From Linanthus parryae (taxonomy: Eukaryota; Streptophyta; Magnoliopsida; Ericales; Polemoniaceae), in the NCBI GenBank assembly GCA_023055425.1, contig JALGPY010000006.1, positions 75,700,435 to 75,764,434 of the forward strand: DNA of 64,000 bases, read 5' to 3'. The notes under the pieces were generated by a model. It did no database searches, had not been told where the DNA came from, and saw only the letters and a program-made list of their open reading frames with translations. The position numbers were made by a program, and so were the translations under genes. Positions within the stretch are counted from its first letter, which is position 1. Each line of letters starts with the position of its first letter. Below are positions 34,007 to 46,657 of this stretch, piece by piece.

Positions 34007-35586
34007 TGATGCGCAAACTAACGTGCTATTCGCAAGTATACGAATCGAGTAGTACCGGTTGTATTTCAACTCGGTTAATCGTTCCCACGAGTACTGTTTC
34101 AGGTTTTTAGAGTAATCAGGGTTAAATAGCAGAGTGTAAAAAGGAGGAGTTATTTTGACATTGTGGTTACTAACTAAATATTAAAAGTAAAGAACTAAAA
34201 CGTAATATTCTTTTGTGACAGTTTTCTGAATAATCTCCAGTGTTGTAAAGTCTAGGGTTTAAGATGCTAGGCTCCAGGATCCCCTAAGGCCTCTACAGAT
34301 TTTCGTTATTTGTTTGATATGGAAACACACAGCAGATTTAATTATCTGTTCCACGTACCAGTTGTGCGGTAACCTTTCAAATTCCACACGTTATCACAAT
34401 CCTTCAGACTTTCGGATTCCTGTTAAGATGACTAAGTCTGCAGTCTCGTGCTAAGTCTGCTAGGGTTTCTAACCTTTCCTAATGGTCTGGGTCAGATTCT
34501 CTAACTGTTGGTCTCACGTTATTGCTAGCCCTATCTCCCTTTCTCTGGTCGGGCCGTCAGGGTAAGGTAATAAATCATGTCTTCTCTTCCTAACCCAAAC
34601 CTGATATTTTCACCTACAGGATCGGGCCTGTAGCAATTCTAGTTCGCGACTCCGATCATGCATAAACAATAAGATTCAAAGACAGAATAACAGATAATAC
34701 TGCTAAATTAAGATAGTGCAATCATGAATCCATAATCAGAACATAGAACAATCTCTGAGTATGAAACCCTAGGTTCACCGAGAACCTAGGTAAAAGGTTT
34801 AGCTACTTAAACTCATAACGTAAATAACAAAGTTTCTGAATGAGAGAGAGAATAAAGCAAACTGGGTCTTCGAATTTGGAATCGTGCTTTCGTGCTCTCC
34901 GTGGATGTTCAGAATTCTCCGTACGATGTGTTGTGTTCCTGAAATGATTTCTGGACAAGTCTTTATATAGTGCTTGAGTGTTCCTAAAACGATGTGTCTG
35001 AAATCACAAAACTTCCTTTGTTCCACCGCCTCAGACAAACTCAAATTTGTGCGTATATACGTAGAAGCTGTGCATATATACGCACACAGCAAACTTCCAG
35101 CTTCTTCCTCTGTCTTCGGTGTGCGTATATACGTACAGGTTGTGCGTATATTCGCACACAGTACCTCCTTGGCTTCATCCATCTCTGCATGTGTGTGTAT
35201 GTTGTCAGAAATGTGCGTATATACGCAGAAGATGTGCGTATATACGCACACAATGCTTTTGTTCTTGGCCAAAATCCCCCTGTGTGTGTGCTGTGTGCGC
35301 ATATACTCAGAGCCGGTGCGTATATACGCACACAGTGGCTTCTCAGCTCCCGTTCTGCCTCATCTGCCTCTTCCTGCCTTCGTGCGTTATTCCCACTGCA
35401 TCCACGAACACACCGGCGATCATATCCAATAAAATTATAAAATACGCAGAAATTTACGAAGAGCTAATACACATCTCGTTCTACTTCCGAGGCTTTCTAG
35501 GGGTGAATTCTGGCTAAGACACTACTTTCCTACACAAAACACACGTCATTTAAGGCTAAAAGATAACCCCTAGTGGGGAGTTATCA
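34007..35586 (-). repeat. Athila-1 5' LTR (right copy)
   Basis: 1580 bp. It carries a TATA box at 34961-34969 (minus) and the palindromic array at 35047-35338. It ends at 35586 next to the GTGAG duplication. Confidence 0.9.
35047..35338 (-). repeat. Palindromic module array in the Athila-1 5' LTR
   Basis: The same four paired modules as at 9539-9846, near 35047, 35119, 35213 and 35297, lie about 78 bp upstream of the TATA box in the direction of transcription. Confidence 0.9.
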
Positions 35587-35895
35587 GTGAGCTAGAAGGA
35601 AACGCTATAGACGACAGTGAATCTGTGTACCACGAAAGTAGAGTACATGGATTTAACACAAGCAGCAAAGGAGGCAATATGGCTTAAAGGAATGGTCAAT
35701 GATCTAGACTTACTTCAGGATCAAGTTATAGTCTTCTTTGATAGCTTGAGTGCAATATGCTTAACTAAGGATCAAGTTCATCATGGAAGAACAAAGCAAA
35801 TCAACGTTAAGTATCATTTCCTGCAAAGGAGAGCAAGATCAAGGTAAAGAAGGTGGGGCCAGCTGACAACCCCGCAAATATGTTCACGAAGTCAG
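35587..35895 (+). pseudogene. Tork-like Copia RNase H, second part
   Basis: This is the continuation of the frame cut at 8501. TTKVEYMDLTQAAKEAIWLK matches the RNase H core of Copia elements (typically T-x-A-E-Y). VIVFFDSLSAICLTKDQVHH and the K-Q-I-N-V-K-Y-H-F region follow. A stop and frame change near 35845 precede the tail. GTGAG at 35587-35591 is the second copy of the Athila-1 target duplication. Confidence 0.85.
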
Positions 35896-36090
35896 TTCTA
35901 AAGAGTAATTTCTATCATTTTTTGGAGTTTCTCAACATTTTGAGCCAGTGAGGTCCTTCAGGGCATGTCAGACCCATTGAGGTCCAGTGAGTCTCTGTGA
36001 CGAGAGACATTGGGTGCGGATAAGGCAGACTTGTTTGCGAGAAGATGAGTAGTTGTTGCTGGCAAGAGATTTTAAGTCAAGGTGGACATT

Positions 36091-36521
36091 TGATGGATTG
36101 ATGCCTTTAAAGCTATAAAATCACCAAGGGCATTAACAAGGACCAAGAAGAAGCAAGAGGAAGTCAAAGGAGAAGGCTGCAACAAGTGTGGGGTCAAGAC
36201 TAGGTCCCACAACCTACTGTAGCAAGTCGCACGACTTAGTTCGGGCTGGCAAATTATGGGATATTTCCTTATTCATCTAGGTCGGTTTTGGGATATCATG
36301 GGCACTCTAAAATAACCCCTAGAGTTCCTATAGACATGTGAAAATATTGTAATCGGTTCCTTTTATAAATATATGTCGTTATTCTTCGTGGACGTGATTA
36401 ACACACTTTGTGCTAGCGAACCACGTAAATCTTGTGTTCTTTCTTAATTTGTGATTTATGTTCATCGTTCGTGAGGTGTGAGTGCTATAATAGAGTAGTA
36501 TTACTTAGAGAATCAGCAACA
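36091..36521 (+). repeat. Probable 3' LTR of the Tork-like Copia
   Basis: TCAAGGTGGACATT (36077-36090) is a typical Copia polypurine tract, and TGATGGATTGATGCC starts directly after it, like the TGTTGGGATTATGCC start of Tork LTRs. A TATA-like TATAAATATAT lies near 36364. The end at 36521 (GCAACA) is a guess from the expected CA terminus; the 5' LTR was not found. Confidence 0.55.
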
Positions 36522-36662
36522 CTATGATGTAATTTGATTATTAAAAGAAGGACTTTAGCAGCAACTTGGATACAAGAGAACACTTCTTTAGAAAAAGACT
36601 TTCATATCTTTCAGGCAGATAGCCCTCTTCAACCAGAAGCTATAGGAGTATCTAAGGCATTT

Positions 36663-38226
36663 TCAAGTTTGAGTAATACTTACAATGTTCTGCCTGAAAT
36701 CTAGTTTGAGCATCATAGCTTTTAGAAATGGCCATTCGACCCTACCGTAAGCTTTTGCCATCTGCACTTTCAACGCCACATACCGTTTTTGCCTTTCACC
36801 CTCGTACGCATTGTGTGAAAAATTTCGAATACCGTATATTATCCGTGATTTGCCTTCCCAACACAAATGCACTTTGGGTTTCCCCAATTATGGCGTTTAA
36901 AAAAGGTTTTATGTGATTAGCCACTACTTTGGCTGTTATTTTGTATACTGTGGTGCACAATCTGATTGGTCTACACTCCACCGGAGTTTGGGGATTTTTA
37001 AATTTTGGGATTAAATTTAATACTGTGTCATTTAGACTCTCTAAAGTAGCACCCTCATTTAAAACAACCAGACACGAACGAGTAACATCATTGCCAACAA
37101 TACTCCAAAATTTCAGAAAAACAAAGACGGGAAGCAACCTTTACCTGGCGCTTTTAGGGGATGCAGTCCTTTAAGTGCATTCAACACTTCTTATGCACTA
37201 GAGGGTTGTTCCGTTGCATTACAATTTGCGACATCTACAACTTAAGGAACCCACTGTGTTATCCGCAATATTTGCTCCTCCGTTGGCTGTTGAGACTTGT
37301 AAACAGCCCGAAGTGATTTTGTAGGTGGACAATCATGTCTTCCATGTTGTTCATCCACTTTCCGTCTTCGCCTCTAAACCCATAAATTTTGTTCAGCTGT
37401 CTTCGCATAGAAGGCTTCTTGTGAAAAAACCTTTTATTCTGATCCCCTTGTTTTAACCAAACAGCTCTGCTTCTCTGTCTCCATAATGTTTCCTCATGGT
37501 TTAACGGTGATTTAAGTTCCCTTTCTACCTTTTGGTACTGCTATGCATTTTTATTTGTGATACGGGTGGTTCCATAGGAATTGAAGTTTTGCTTTCAGAC
37601 TTCTGACACTTCTTCGAACGTTTCCGAACTCATGTTTTTCCCAGATTTTCAGCGAGGTGGCCACTTCCTTCAAATTCTGTTGCATGGAGTTATTACCCCT
37701 CCATCTACTTCCAATTTCCTTTGTGCACTTTGGGTGATCAGCCCTAAAAAATTCGGAAAAAAATGACGTGATCACCGTTCCATTGCCTTTCTCCGTTGTA
37801 TTGTTAAGTGAACTCCCACATGGTCCGAATTCGCAAGAACCCTGTGAGTTACTGTCAAAGCGCTAAAAATTTCCTTCCATTCCATGTTGTCAAAAGCACG
37901 ATCTATACGCTCTCTAATGAAACTTCCATCATAGTGTCGGTTTGCCCATGTAAACAGTACTACTGAGAACCCCAAATCACAGAAATCGCATCTATTGATC
38001 GTCTGCTTGAACGGTTCAATCTTAGAAAACCTGACTGCACGACTACCTTCTTTTTCAGACAGATACAGAAAAGCATTAAAATCTCCTATCACACACCATG
38101 GAATTTTGAACTTGGTTGGATCCGAGTGAGAAAATCCCATGAATTATGTCGCAGACTTGCTGCAGGGTCTCCATAAAACCCGGAAGTAGCCATTTTTGTC
38201 TCCTTCTTCATTTCATGCCACCCAGA
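36663..38226 (-). pseudogene. LINE-A ORF2, endonuclease C-terminal half and RT start
   Basis: From 38226 leftward the reading gives WCVIGDFNAFLYLSEKEGSR and LGFSVVLFTWANRHYDGSFI, the apurinic-type endonuclease of plant L1 LINEs with the G-D-F-N motif. Then RVLANSDHVGVHL gives the S-D-H motif. After frame changes the RT N-terminal part reads LIPKFKNPQTPVECRPIRLC, GETQSAFVLGRQITDNI and VQMAKAYGRVEWPFLKAMML. The catalytic FADD box, zf-RVT and RNase H are absent: the sequence stops being LINE-like at about 36663. The endonuclease N-terminus lies at 46658-46927 beyond the Angela-B insertion. Confidence 0.8.
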
Positions 38227-39641
38227 TGTTGGAATAGATGCCCTAGAGGCAATTTTATCTTTTTGTTATGAACATTATTTTTGGCTAGAATATTCATTTA
38301 TTATATTGTGATATTTAATATAATTAAGTCCTTAGATACAATGTGTTGTTTATCTTAAATATCCCTAGTCCACGATATTGATTAATAGGACGATCAAATA
38401 TAGATTAGTATGTGTGTAGATTGATATGGAGATATCAAGTCTAACACATGGGTATGCATTAGGAGCAATGGCATACTGGATTGACTCACAACGAGAAGGA
38501 TACATTAGATTATGTTAAGTCACAATCGCTTCTCGTAGTGCTAATATAATTGCAATCCTTAGACTTGAAGATACTAGATACTCTAGTTGTGGAATATTAT
38601 GCTTTGATGTAATCAAACGTTACACCGTAACTGGGTAATTATAAATATAGCTATCGGATATGATTGGAATCAAGCTTAGAGATCGTAGTAATGTAGATAG
38701 GATTTGTCCCACCCACATAATGGGAGTAAATATCCATGGCCACTCGAGGGATGAGGCTTATTGAATGTCAGGCCAGACTCAGATAAATCAATATGGAGAT
38801 ATTGATGTTATCTGCTTGCATAAGCATATTTCCAGGATCGAGAAACTATGGATTGGATATACGAGTGTGACTATTTATGTCTCGTGTCCAATCCGGATAT
38901 GGAGACAAAGGGATAGTGCAATATGAGATATTGGGCACAAGAGGTTTGTCGGGATCACTGACTATTTCTATTAGTTGGGTGGCATGGATGTGTTGCTAGA
39001 CACCGCTCCATGTTAGTAATAAGTTGCTACCAACTAAGTAAAAACCTATGGGGTCACACGTCAAATAAATAGAGCTATATTTGGGATTAATTAATATGAT
39101 TAATTAATAGGAAGGATCATTGTGCAACACCTTGCAAACTTAGTAGGACTAATATTCAAGGAAGGGACTAATCCAAGTTCATGTAGAACTAGAAAGGACC
39201 TTTGTGTAGTTAACAAGGAGTTGTTGGACTATATAAAGGAGGCTCTAGCTTCCTTCCCACTTAATGTTATTAGACATAACACAAGAGAGTGGCAGAGAGC
39301 AAAAGAGAGAGAGAAAAAAACAAGCTTAGAGGTCGACACCCCCTAAGCCCTCCGCCCCCTTCCCGTCGGCGCCAATAGGAGGGCCGAACCCCTCCTTGTC
39401 CCTCGTTGTTTGATTCCTTTTTCCCTCTTCCTCCGGTTCAAGCTAGCACTTGTTGAAGGAAGTATCTAGATCTCACCTCTAGTCGTGGATCAATCATTCT
39501 TCGTGTGATCTCTCAAACCAAAAGGTACACAATTACTATGTCCCTTATCATGTTATGATATATCTTCTTGTGATCCTTGGTGGGCTTTGAGTAGGATTAA
39601 ATTTTATTATTCCGCTGCGTTACCTTCTTCAAAACCCAACA
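38227..39641 (+). repeat. Angela-B 5' LTR
   Basis: 1415 bp with TGTTGG...CCAACA ends. Followed immediately by the tRNA-iMet primer site. Confidence 0.9.
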
Positions 39642-39642
39642 G

Positions 39643-39654
39643 TGGTATCAGAGC
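39643..39654 (+). promoter_or_regulatory. Angela-B primer binding site (tRNA-iMet)
   Basis: TGGTATCAGAGC is identical to the Angela-A site. Confidence 0.9.
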
Positions 39655-41279
39655 CACAGGTCGTAGAGCATAACATGATTTAATGTGTTACGATTTCAGT
39701 TCATACACCGTATTATTATTATTACGCAAAAACTGAAAATAACTGGCATAGTAGATGCAAATTGAATTTTGGTTCAATATAAACAAGATCAAATTCAAAA
39801 TTGGATGTTAGAATTGGTGAGTTTAATCAAATAGGATGTGAATTATTGGATTCTTGAAAAATTAGGGTTCATGGGCACATAGTTGAAAAGGAGTTTTCAA
39901 TTATGGAAACAATTTTATGGAAACATCCATGAAAGGAAACAACCATGCTTGGGCAACAAGGAAGAAGGAAGGAGGCTAGGGCCGAAACCCTAGCCGTCCG
40001 CCCCCTTCCTTACGCGCCAAGCAAAGGCCGCGGGTCACATGAGGCGGTCAGCCTTGGGACGGGCCCAAGTGGCGGCCGACGGTCCTTGGGGTTCGGCCTA
40101 GGCTTAGGTTGGACCCCTTGGACCGTTGTAATCCTAATTACCCAATCTAATCAAAATTGAACAAGCGCGTTAAAATTGATTTTAATCGTATTATGTGATT
40201 TGTTGCATGGTGGATGGATATGGCCTAGGATTGTGGATGTTTATTGTTTCGTGGTTTGGTTTACGGCCTGCGAGCTGATCAAGTTAATGTAATAATTAAT
40301 TAGATTTTACGGTCTCCGAGTCGTCTTTTCTCCTCGACATGTGAGGCTTTTATTATTTATTTATTCTAGATGTTGGGCTAGAATTAGAAATATTTAGATG
40401 ATAGCCAAGAGCATGGAGAAGAAGACCGGAGGGCCAAAGGAGCCAAAAGACAAAGAAGACAACCCCCTAGGCGTGCGACTATGGTGGAGCACATGGAGAT
40501 GAGCTTGTCACTTTAGGACAATTAGATATTATCATTGGCTTGATAATATCTTAGTCTAGGGGCCATATCCATGCCACATTTTTTTATTTTGTGGATGTTT
40601 ATTATTTATGTCTTGTTATTTATTTTTGTGTGTGGCGATACTAGCAAAACGTTAACAAGATAATAATAAACAAGGATGGTCTTTTATTGTGGATTGCCCA
40701 ATCCAAATAAGTAGATCATGTTGATTGGATTCAACCAAACAAATTAAGAAAAATTAAATCGCACAATTAAATATTGCGTTTTGCCTTCTCTTGCCAAAAT
40801 ACCCTTCATGATCAAGGTTTATTAAAATTCGGGCTTGCCAAGTCAAGGCGATTTTAATTTACCATGATGTGTTGAGAACGACACAAGCTAGTAATGTGTG
40901 TATGTTGATCAAGAGGTTGGATGAAACTGGGTAAGACTCAATTGGATTGATGAGCCTAGAGGCATGACAATTAGGGGTTATCCAATGGATAAAGAATAAA
41001 GAGTTATTCACCTAATTAAACCAAGAGTTGCATGGGATGTAATTGGAATAGTTCCTACCTAAATAACCTATTATTGGGTGACTTGCCAAAGCAAGCTCAA
41101 GAAGAAGTGAAAAATGGATCTTGGACCTCTAGAAAATATTATGATATTTTTCGCATTAATGGTGAGGGCTATTAATCCGAGAAAATAGTGGGAGCTACAT
41201 TTGATGGTCTAGCCATTATTGAATATAGTTAAATTGTTCAAAAACTAAATTGCGCATTTCTCATTTTGTATAATTCCAA
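39655..41279 (+). other. Angela-B 5' leader
   Basis: About 1.6 kb without a supported gene. A GC-rich block lies at about 39960-40110, in the same relative place as in Angela-A. Confidence 0.6.
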
Positions 41280-44200
41280 ATGGAAAACAACAACGCATCG
41301 ACTTCATCCCTACCATCTGTCCTTGAGAAGGATAAACTGTCTGGAACGAATTTCTTTGACTAGTACAGAAACTTAAGGATTGTCCTTAAGCAAGAAAAGA
41401 AGTTGTAATTGGACACTCCAATTCCAGCCCCACCACAAGATGAGTCTGTTCTAGCGGATGTGAGGGCACGTCAGAAACATATTGATGATTCTAATGACGT
41501 GACTTGCCTCATGCTTTGAACCATGACTCCTGAGCTTCAGAAGAAGCACGAGAATATGGAAGCCTATGATATGATCATACACTTGAAACAATTGTTTCAG
41601 GAACAAGCAAGCCATGAGAGCTATGAGGTGTCTAAAGCATTATTCAAGAGTAGTCTTGCAGAGGGGAATCCAGTAGAGCCTCATGTGCTCTGAATGATCG
41701 GGTACATAGAGAACCTTGAGAGACTGGGATTCCCACTTGGCCAAGATTTGGCAACTGATCTTGTCTCGCAATCGTTACCTGACAGTTATAATCAGTTCAT
41801 TATGAACTATAATATGAACGAGAACAGTAAGAATCTGCCAGACTTGTTGAACATGCTAAAGACAGCGGAACAGAGCGTCAAAAAAGGCAAGGGCATGGCC
41901 ATAATGATGGTGCATAGGAAGAAGGGCAAAGGAGTTGCCTCTACTTCCAAAGGAAAGCGCAAGAAAGTTGCGAAATCCAAGAAAGCCCTAAAGCCTAGTG
42001 GAGGCGTGGCTAAAGGTGAATGTCACTACTGCAGCCAGTCGGGTCACTGGAGGAGGAATTGCCCTAAATATCTGGAGGATAAGAAGTTTGTAATAGTGAT
42101 TCCACCACCATCAGGTATTTATGTTATAGACGTTAATCTTTCTATTTCTTCATCTTGGGTAATGGATACTGGATGTGGTTCTCACATTTGTCGTAATGTG
42201 CAGAATTTGAAAAGAAGTAGAAGATTGGCTAAAGGGGAGATAGATATGCGCGTCGGAATGGAGCAAAAGTTCATGCATTAGTTGTAGGAGTATATGAGCT
42301 ATCTTTTCCTTCTGGACTTATTTTAGAATTAGACAATTGCTTTTATGTGCCTGCTATGAGCAGAAACATTATTTCCGTTTCTTGTTTAGACGAGAAGGGT
42401 TTTTCTATTTCAATAAAGGACAAGTGTTGCTCTATTTATTTTGATAGTATGCACTATTGTAGTGCACATTTGTCTAATGCATTGTATATCCTCGATCTAA
42501 GTAGTCCAATCTATAACATAAATACTAAAAGGATTAAAACTAATGACTTAAATCCTACATATCTATGGCACTGTCGTTTAGGCCATATAAATGAGAAACG
42601 CATATCTAGACTCCATAAGGATGTACTTCTAGACTCATTTGATTTGGAATCATATGAGACATGTGAATCTTTTTTATTAGGAAAAATGACTAAGTCCCCT
42701 TTCAACAAGAAATGTGAGAGGACTAGTGAGTTCTTGGCACTCATACATACCGATGTATGCGGGCCATTCCCCACGCCTGCCAGAGGTGGTTACACCTACT
42801 TCATCACATTTACTAAAGATTTCAGTAGATATGGATTTGTGTACTTTATGAAGGCCAAATTCGAATCCTTTAAATTGTTCAAGGAATTCAAGAATGAAGT
42901 AGAGAAGCAACTTGGTAAAAGTATTAAGGCTCTACGATCGGATCGTGGAGGAGAATACTTAAGCCAAGAGTTTGATGAGTATCTTAGAGAGTGTGGGATA
43001 GTGTCCCACCTCACTCCACCCGGAACGCCACAATGGAATGGCGTATCCGAGAAGAGTAATTGCACACTATTAGATATAGTGTGATCTATGATGCCTCAAA
43101 CAGATCTTCCGATATCCTTTTGGGGACATGCTCTAATGATGGAAGTTTCTACCATTAACCGTGTTCCATCCAAATCAGTCATGAAGACACCATATGAGAT
43201 ATGGACTGGGAAGCGTCCCATAGTGCCGTTTATGAGGATTTGGGGCTGCGATGTCTACGTAAAACGTTTAAAAACAGAAGCTCGGGCACAAAGCGGATAA
43301 ATGTAAATTTGTGGGATATCTTAAGGAAACTAAAGGATATTACTTCTACAATCCCACCGAGAACAAAGTGTTTGTTGCTCGGACCGGCGTGTTTCTAGAA
43401 AGAGAGTTTGTGTCTAAAGAAGCAAGTGGGAGGGCTGTAGAACTTGAAGAAATTCCAGAACCACAAATCACTAAACCGATGATGGAACATGAACAGGAAC
43501 CACAAACTGTTGTGGAGGAACCTGTCCAGGTAACACATGAACTCCGTAGATCATGAAGAGTGCGTCATGAGCCAGAGAGGTATGGACTTCTCGTGACGGA
43601 GCCCGATGATGTACCACTCACGGATGATGAGCCTGCAAACTACGGAGAGGCCATGAAAGGCCCAGACTCTAAGAAGTGGCTAGAAGCCATGAGATCCGAA
43701 ATGGATTCCATGTACACCAACAAACTATGGACTTTGGTGGAACCACCCGAAGGGGCTCGGCCCATAGGGTGCAAGTGGGTCTTCAAGAAGAAGACCAACA
43801 TGGATGGCAAGGTAGTTTCCTATAAGGGGCGAATTGTATCCGAATGGTATAGACAGATTCATGGTATTGACTATGATGAGACCTTTTCACCAGTCGTCAT
43901 GACTAAATCCATTCGAATCCTACTTGCTATTGCAGCATACTACGACTATGAGATTTGGCAGATGGATGTAAAAACAGCGTTCCTTTATGGGAACCTCCTC
44001 GAGGATGTGTACATGACACAACCGGAGGGTTTTGAGGATCCATAGAATGCCAATAAAGTCTGAAAGCTGCAATGATCCATTTATGGATTGAAGCAAGCTT
44101 CTGGGAGTTGGAATCGACGTTTTGATGGCGCATTAAAAGAGTTTTGCTTCATCAAGAACGAAGATGAGCCTTGTGTTTACAAGAAGGTTAGTGGGAGCTC

Positions 44201-45149
44201 TGTAGTATTTCTGGTCTTGTATGTGGATGACATACTAATCATTGGCAACGTCATTCCTACTTTGCAATCTGTTAAAGATTGGCTAGGAAAGTGTTTTTCA
44301 ATGAAGGACTTAGGAGACGCAGCCTATATACTTGGTATAAAGATCTATAGAGATAGATCTAGAAGGTTGCTCGGCCTAAGTCGAAGTACATATATATACA
44401 AGGTGTTGAAGAGGTCCAACATGCAATATTCCAAGAAGGGATTCTTGCCCATGTCGCATGGAGTCACTCTTTCCAAGAATGACTGTCCCTCCAATGAGAT
44501 TGAGAAGGACCGCATGGGTAGGATACCCTATGCTTCATCCATAGGATCCATCATGTATGCCATGTTGTGTACTAGACCAGACGTATCATACGCGTTGAGT
44601 ATGGTGAGCAGATATCAGTCCAATCCAGGGGAGAGTAACTGGATTGCTGTCAAAAACATCATAAAGTACTTGAGAAGAACTAAGGATGCGTTCTTGATAT
44701 TTGGAGGTAAGGAAGAGCTAAGTGTAATTGGTTACACTGATGCAAGCTTTCAAACCGACAAAGATGACTGCAGATCGCATTCTGGATACGTGTTTTGCCT
44801 GAATGGAGGAGCTGTGAGCTGGAAGAGTTCCAAGCAAGGGACAGTTTCTGATTCTACAACAGAAGTTGAGTACATTGCTGCTGCGGAAGCAGCAAAAGAG
44901 GCAGTTTGGATAAAGAAGTTTATCACTGAGCTCGGTGTGGTCCCTAGCATCGTGGATCCCATAGAGTTGTACTGTGACAACTCCGGGGTGATCTCACAAG
45001 CCAAGGAACCAAGATCACACCAGAAATCAAAGCATGTACTTAGGAGATTCAATCTTATTCGTGATATGATCGATCAAGGAGATGTGAAGATGTGCAAGAT
45101 TCCAACGGATGACAATCTTTCAGATCCGCTCACAAAACCTCTTGCGTAG
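41280..45149 (+). pseudogene. Angela-B gag-pol polyprotein, inactivated by stops
   Basis: ATG at 41280 opens MENNNASTSSLPSVLEKDKL. The gag region has stops at 41361, about 41406, 41518 and 41691. The long part from 41694 has the knuckle CHYCSQSGHWRRNC and the protease motif WVMDTGCGSH (about 42155). The next frame has integrase LGHINEKRISRLH, HTDVCGPF and GTPQWNGVSEKSN, with a stop at 43082. RT has KWVFKKK, MDVKTAFLYGN, stops at 44043, 44061 and 44073, and the catalytic LYVDDILIIG (about 44215). RNase H has [25 protein letters not shown] and NLSDPLTKPLA. The domain order GAG-PR-IN-RT-RH is complete. Several stops sit where Angela-A has Arg or Trp codons. Confidence 0.9.
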
Positions 45150-45210
45150 CGAAAGCATGAAGGGCACGCCAGATCTATAGGCATACGAGATGCGCCAGAT
45201 TGGCTCTAGT

Positions 45211-45223
45211 GCAAGTGGGAGAC
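45211..45223 (+). promoter_or_regulatory. Angela-B polypurine tract
   Basis: GCAAGTGGGAGAC is adjacent to the 3' LTR and identical to the Angela-A tract. Confidence 0.8.
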
Positions 45224-46657
45224 TCTTGGAATAGATGCCCTAGAGGCAATCTTATATTTAGTAGGAACATTATTTTTGGCTAGAATATTCATTTATTATA
45301 TATTGTGATATTTAATATAATGAAGTCCTTGGATACAATGTGTTGTTTATCTTAAATATCCCTAGTCCACGATATTGATTAATAGGATGATCAAATATAG
45401 ACTAGTATGTGTGTAGATTGATATGGAGATATCAAGTCTAACACATGAGTATGCATTAGGAGTAATGGCATACCGGATTGACCCACAACGAGAAGGATAC
45501 ATTAGATTATGTTAAGTCACAATCGCTTCTCGTAGTGCTAATATAATTGCAATCCTTAGACTTGAAGTTAATAGATACTCTAGTTGTGGAATATAATGCT
45601 TTGATGTTATCAAACGTTACACCGTAACTGGGTAATTATAAAGATAGCTATCGGGCATGATAGGAAGCAAGCTTAGAGATCGTAGTGATGTATATAGGAT
45701 TTGTCCCTTCCACATAATGGGAGTAAATATCCACGGCCACTCGAGGGATGAGGCTTATTGAATGTCTGGCCAGACTCAGATAAATCAATATGGAGATATT
45801 GATGTTATCTGCTTGCATAAGCATATTCCCAGGATCGAGAAACTATGGATTGGATATACGAGTGTGACTATTTATGTCTCGTGCCCAATCCGGATATGGA
45901 GACAAAGGGATAGTGCAATATGAGATATTGGGCACAAGAGGTTTGTCGGGATCACTGACTATTTCTATTAGTTGGGTGGCATGGATGTGTTGCTAGACAT
46001 CGCTCCATGTTAGTAATAAGTTGCTACTAACTAAGTAGAAACCTATGGGATCACACGTCAAATAAATAGAGATAGATTTGGGATTAATTAATATGATTAA
46101 TTAATAAGAAGGATCATTGTGCAACACCTTGCAAACTTAGTAGGACTAATATTGAAGGAAGGGACTAACCCAAGTTCATGTAGAACTAGGAAGGATCTTT
46201 CTGTAGTTAACAAGGAGTTGTTGGACTATATAAAGGAGGATTTGGCTTCCTTACCACTTAATGTTATTAGACATAACACAAGAGAGTGGGAGAGAGCAAA
46301 AGAGAGAGAGAGAGCAAGACAAGGTTAGAGGCCGACCGCCCCTAAGCCGTCCGCCCCTTTCCCGTCGGCGCCAATAGGAGAGCCGAACCCCTCCTTATCC
46401 CTCGTTGTTTAATTCCTTCTTCCCTCTTCCTCCGATTCAAGCTAGCACTTGTTGAAGGAAGAATCTAGATCTCACCTCTAGATGTGGATCAACCGTAGAG
46501 ACGAGGACATCATTCTTAGTGTGATCTCTCAAACCAAAAGGTACACAATTACTATGTCCCTTATCATGTTATGATATCTCTTCCTGTGATCCTTGGTGGG
46601 CTTTGAGTAGGATTAAATTTTATTATTTCGCTGTGTTACCTACGTCAAAACCCAACA
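45224..46657 (+). repeat. Angela-B 3' LTR
   Basis: 1434 bp. It is closely similar to 38227-39641 with scattered substitutions, and its first bases are TCTTGG instead of TGTTGG. Confidence 0.9.

Larger units (their letters stand above)
8502..35586 (-). mobile_element. Athila-1: Athila-like Ty3/Gypsy element hosting two younger elements
   Basis: Direct LTRs at 8502-10113 and 34007-35586 are flanked by a perfect 5 bp duplication GTGAG (8497-8501, 35587-35591) inside a Copia RNase H region. On the minus strand the order is 5' LTR, PBS, gag, protease, integrase C-terminal stub, internal array and TATA, env-like ORF, hairpin plus PPT, 3' LTR. Total length is 27,085 bp, or about 10.3 kb after removing Angela-A and Athila-2 with their duplications. 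RT, RNase H and the integrase catalytic core are missing. LTR ends TGATAAC...ATCA, the PBS style and a downstream env-like ORF place it with the Athila/Tat group. Confidence 0.9.
38227..46657 (+). mobile_element. Angela-B: second Angela-like Ty1/Copia element
   Basis: LTRs at 38227-39641 and 45224-46657 start TGTTGGAATAGATGCCC (TCTTGG in the right copy) and end CCCAACA. The flanks CCAGA (38222-38226) and CCTGA (46658-46662) form a 5 bp duplication with one mismatch. PBS, leader, gag-pol and PPT are all present in order. It is a diverged relative of Angela-A, with the same LTR start and the same gag-pol layout, and it splits LINE-A within the endonuclease. Confidence 0.9.

Noticed and set aside
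39122..39346. 74-codon frame also found at 46119
   Set aside because: Part of the Angela-B LTR pair; no protein signal.
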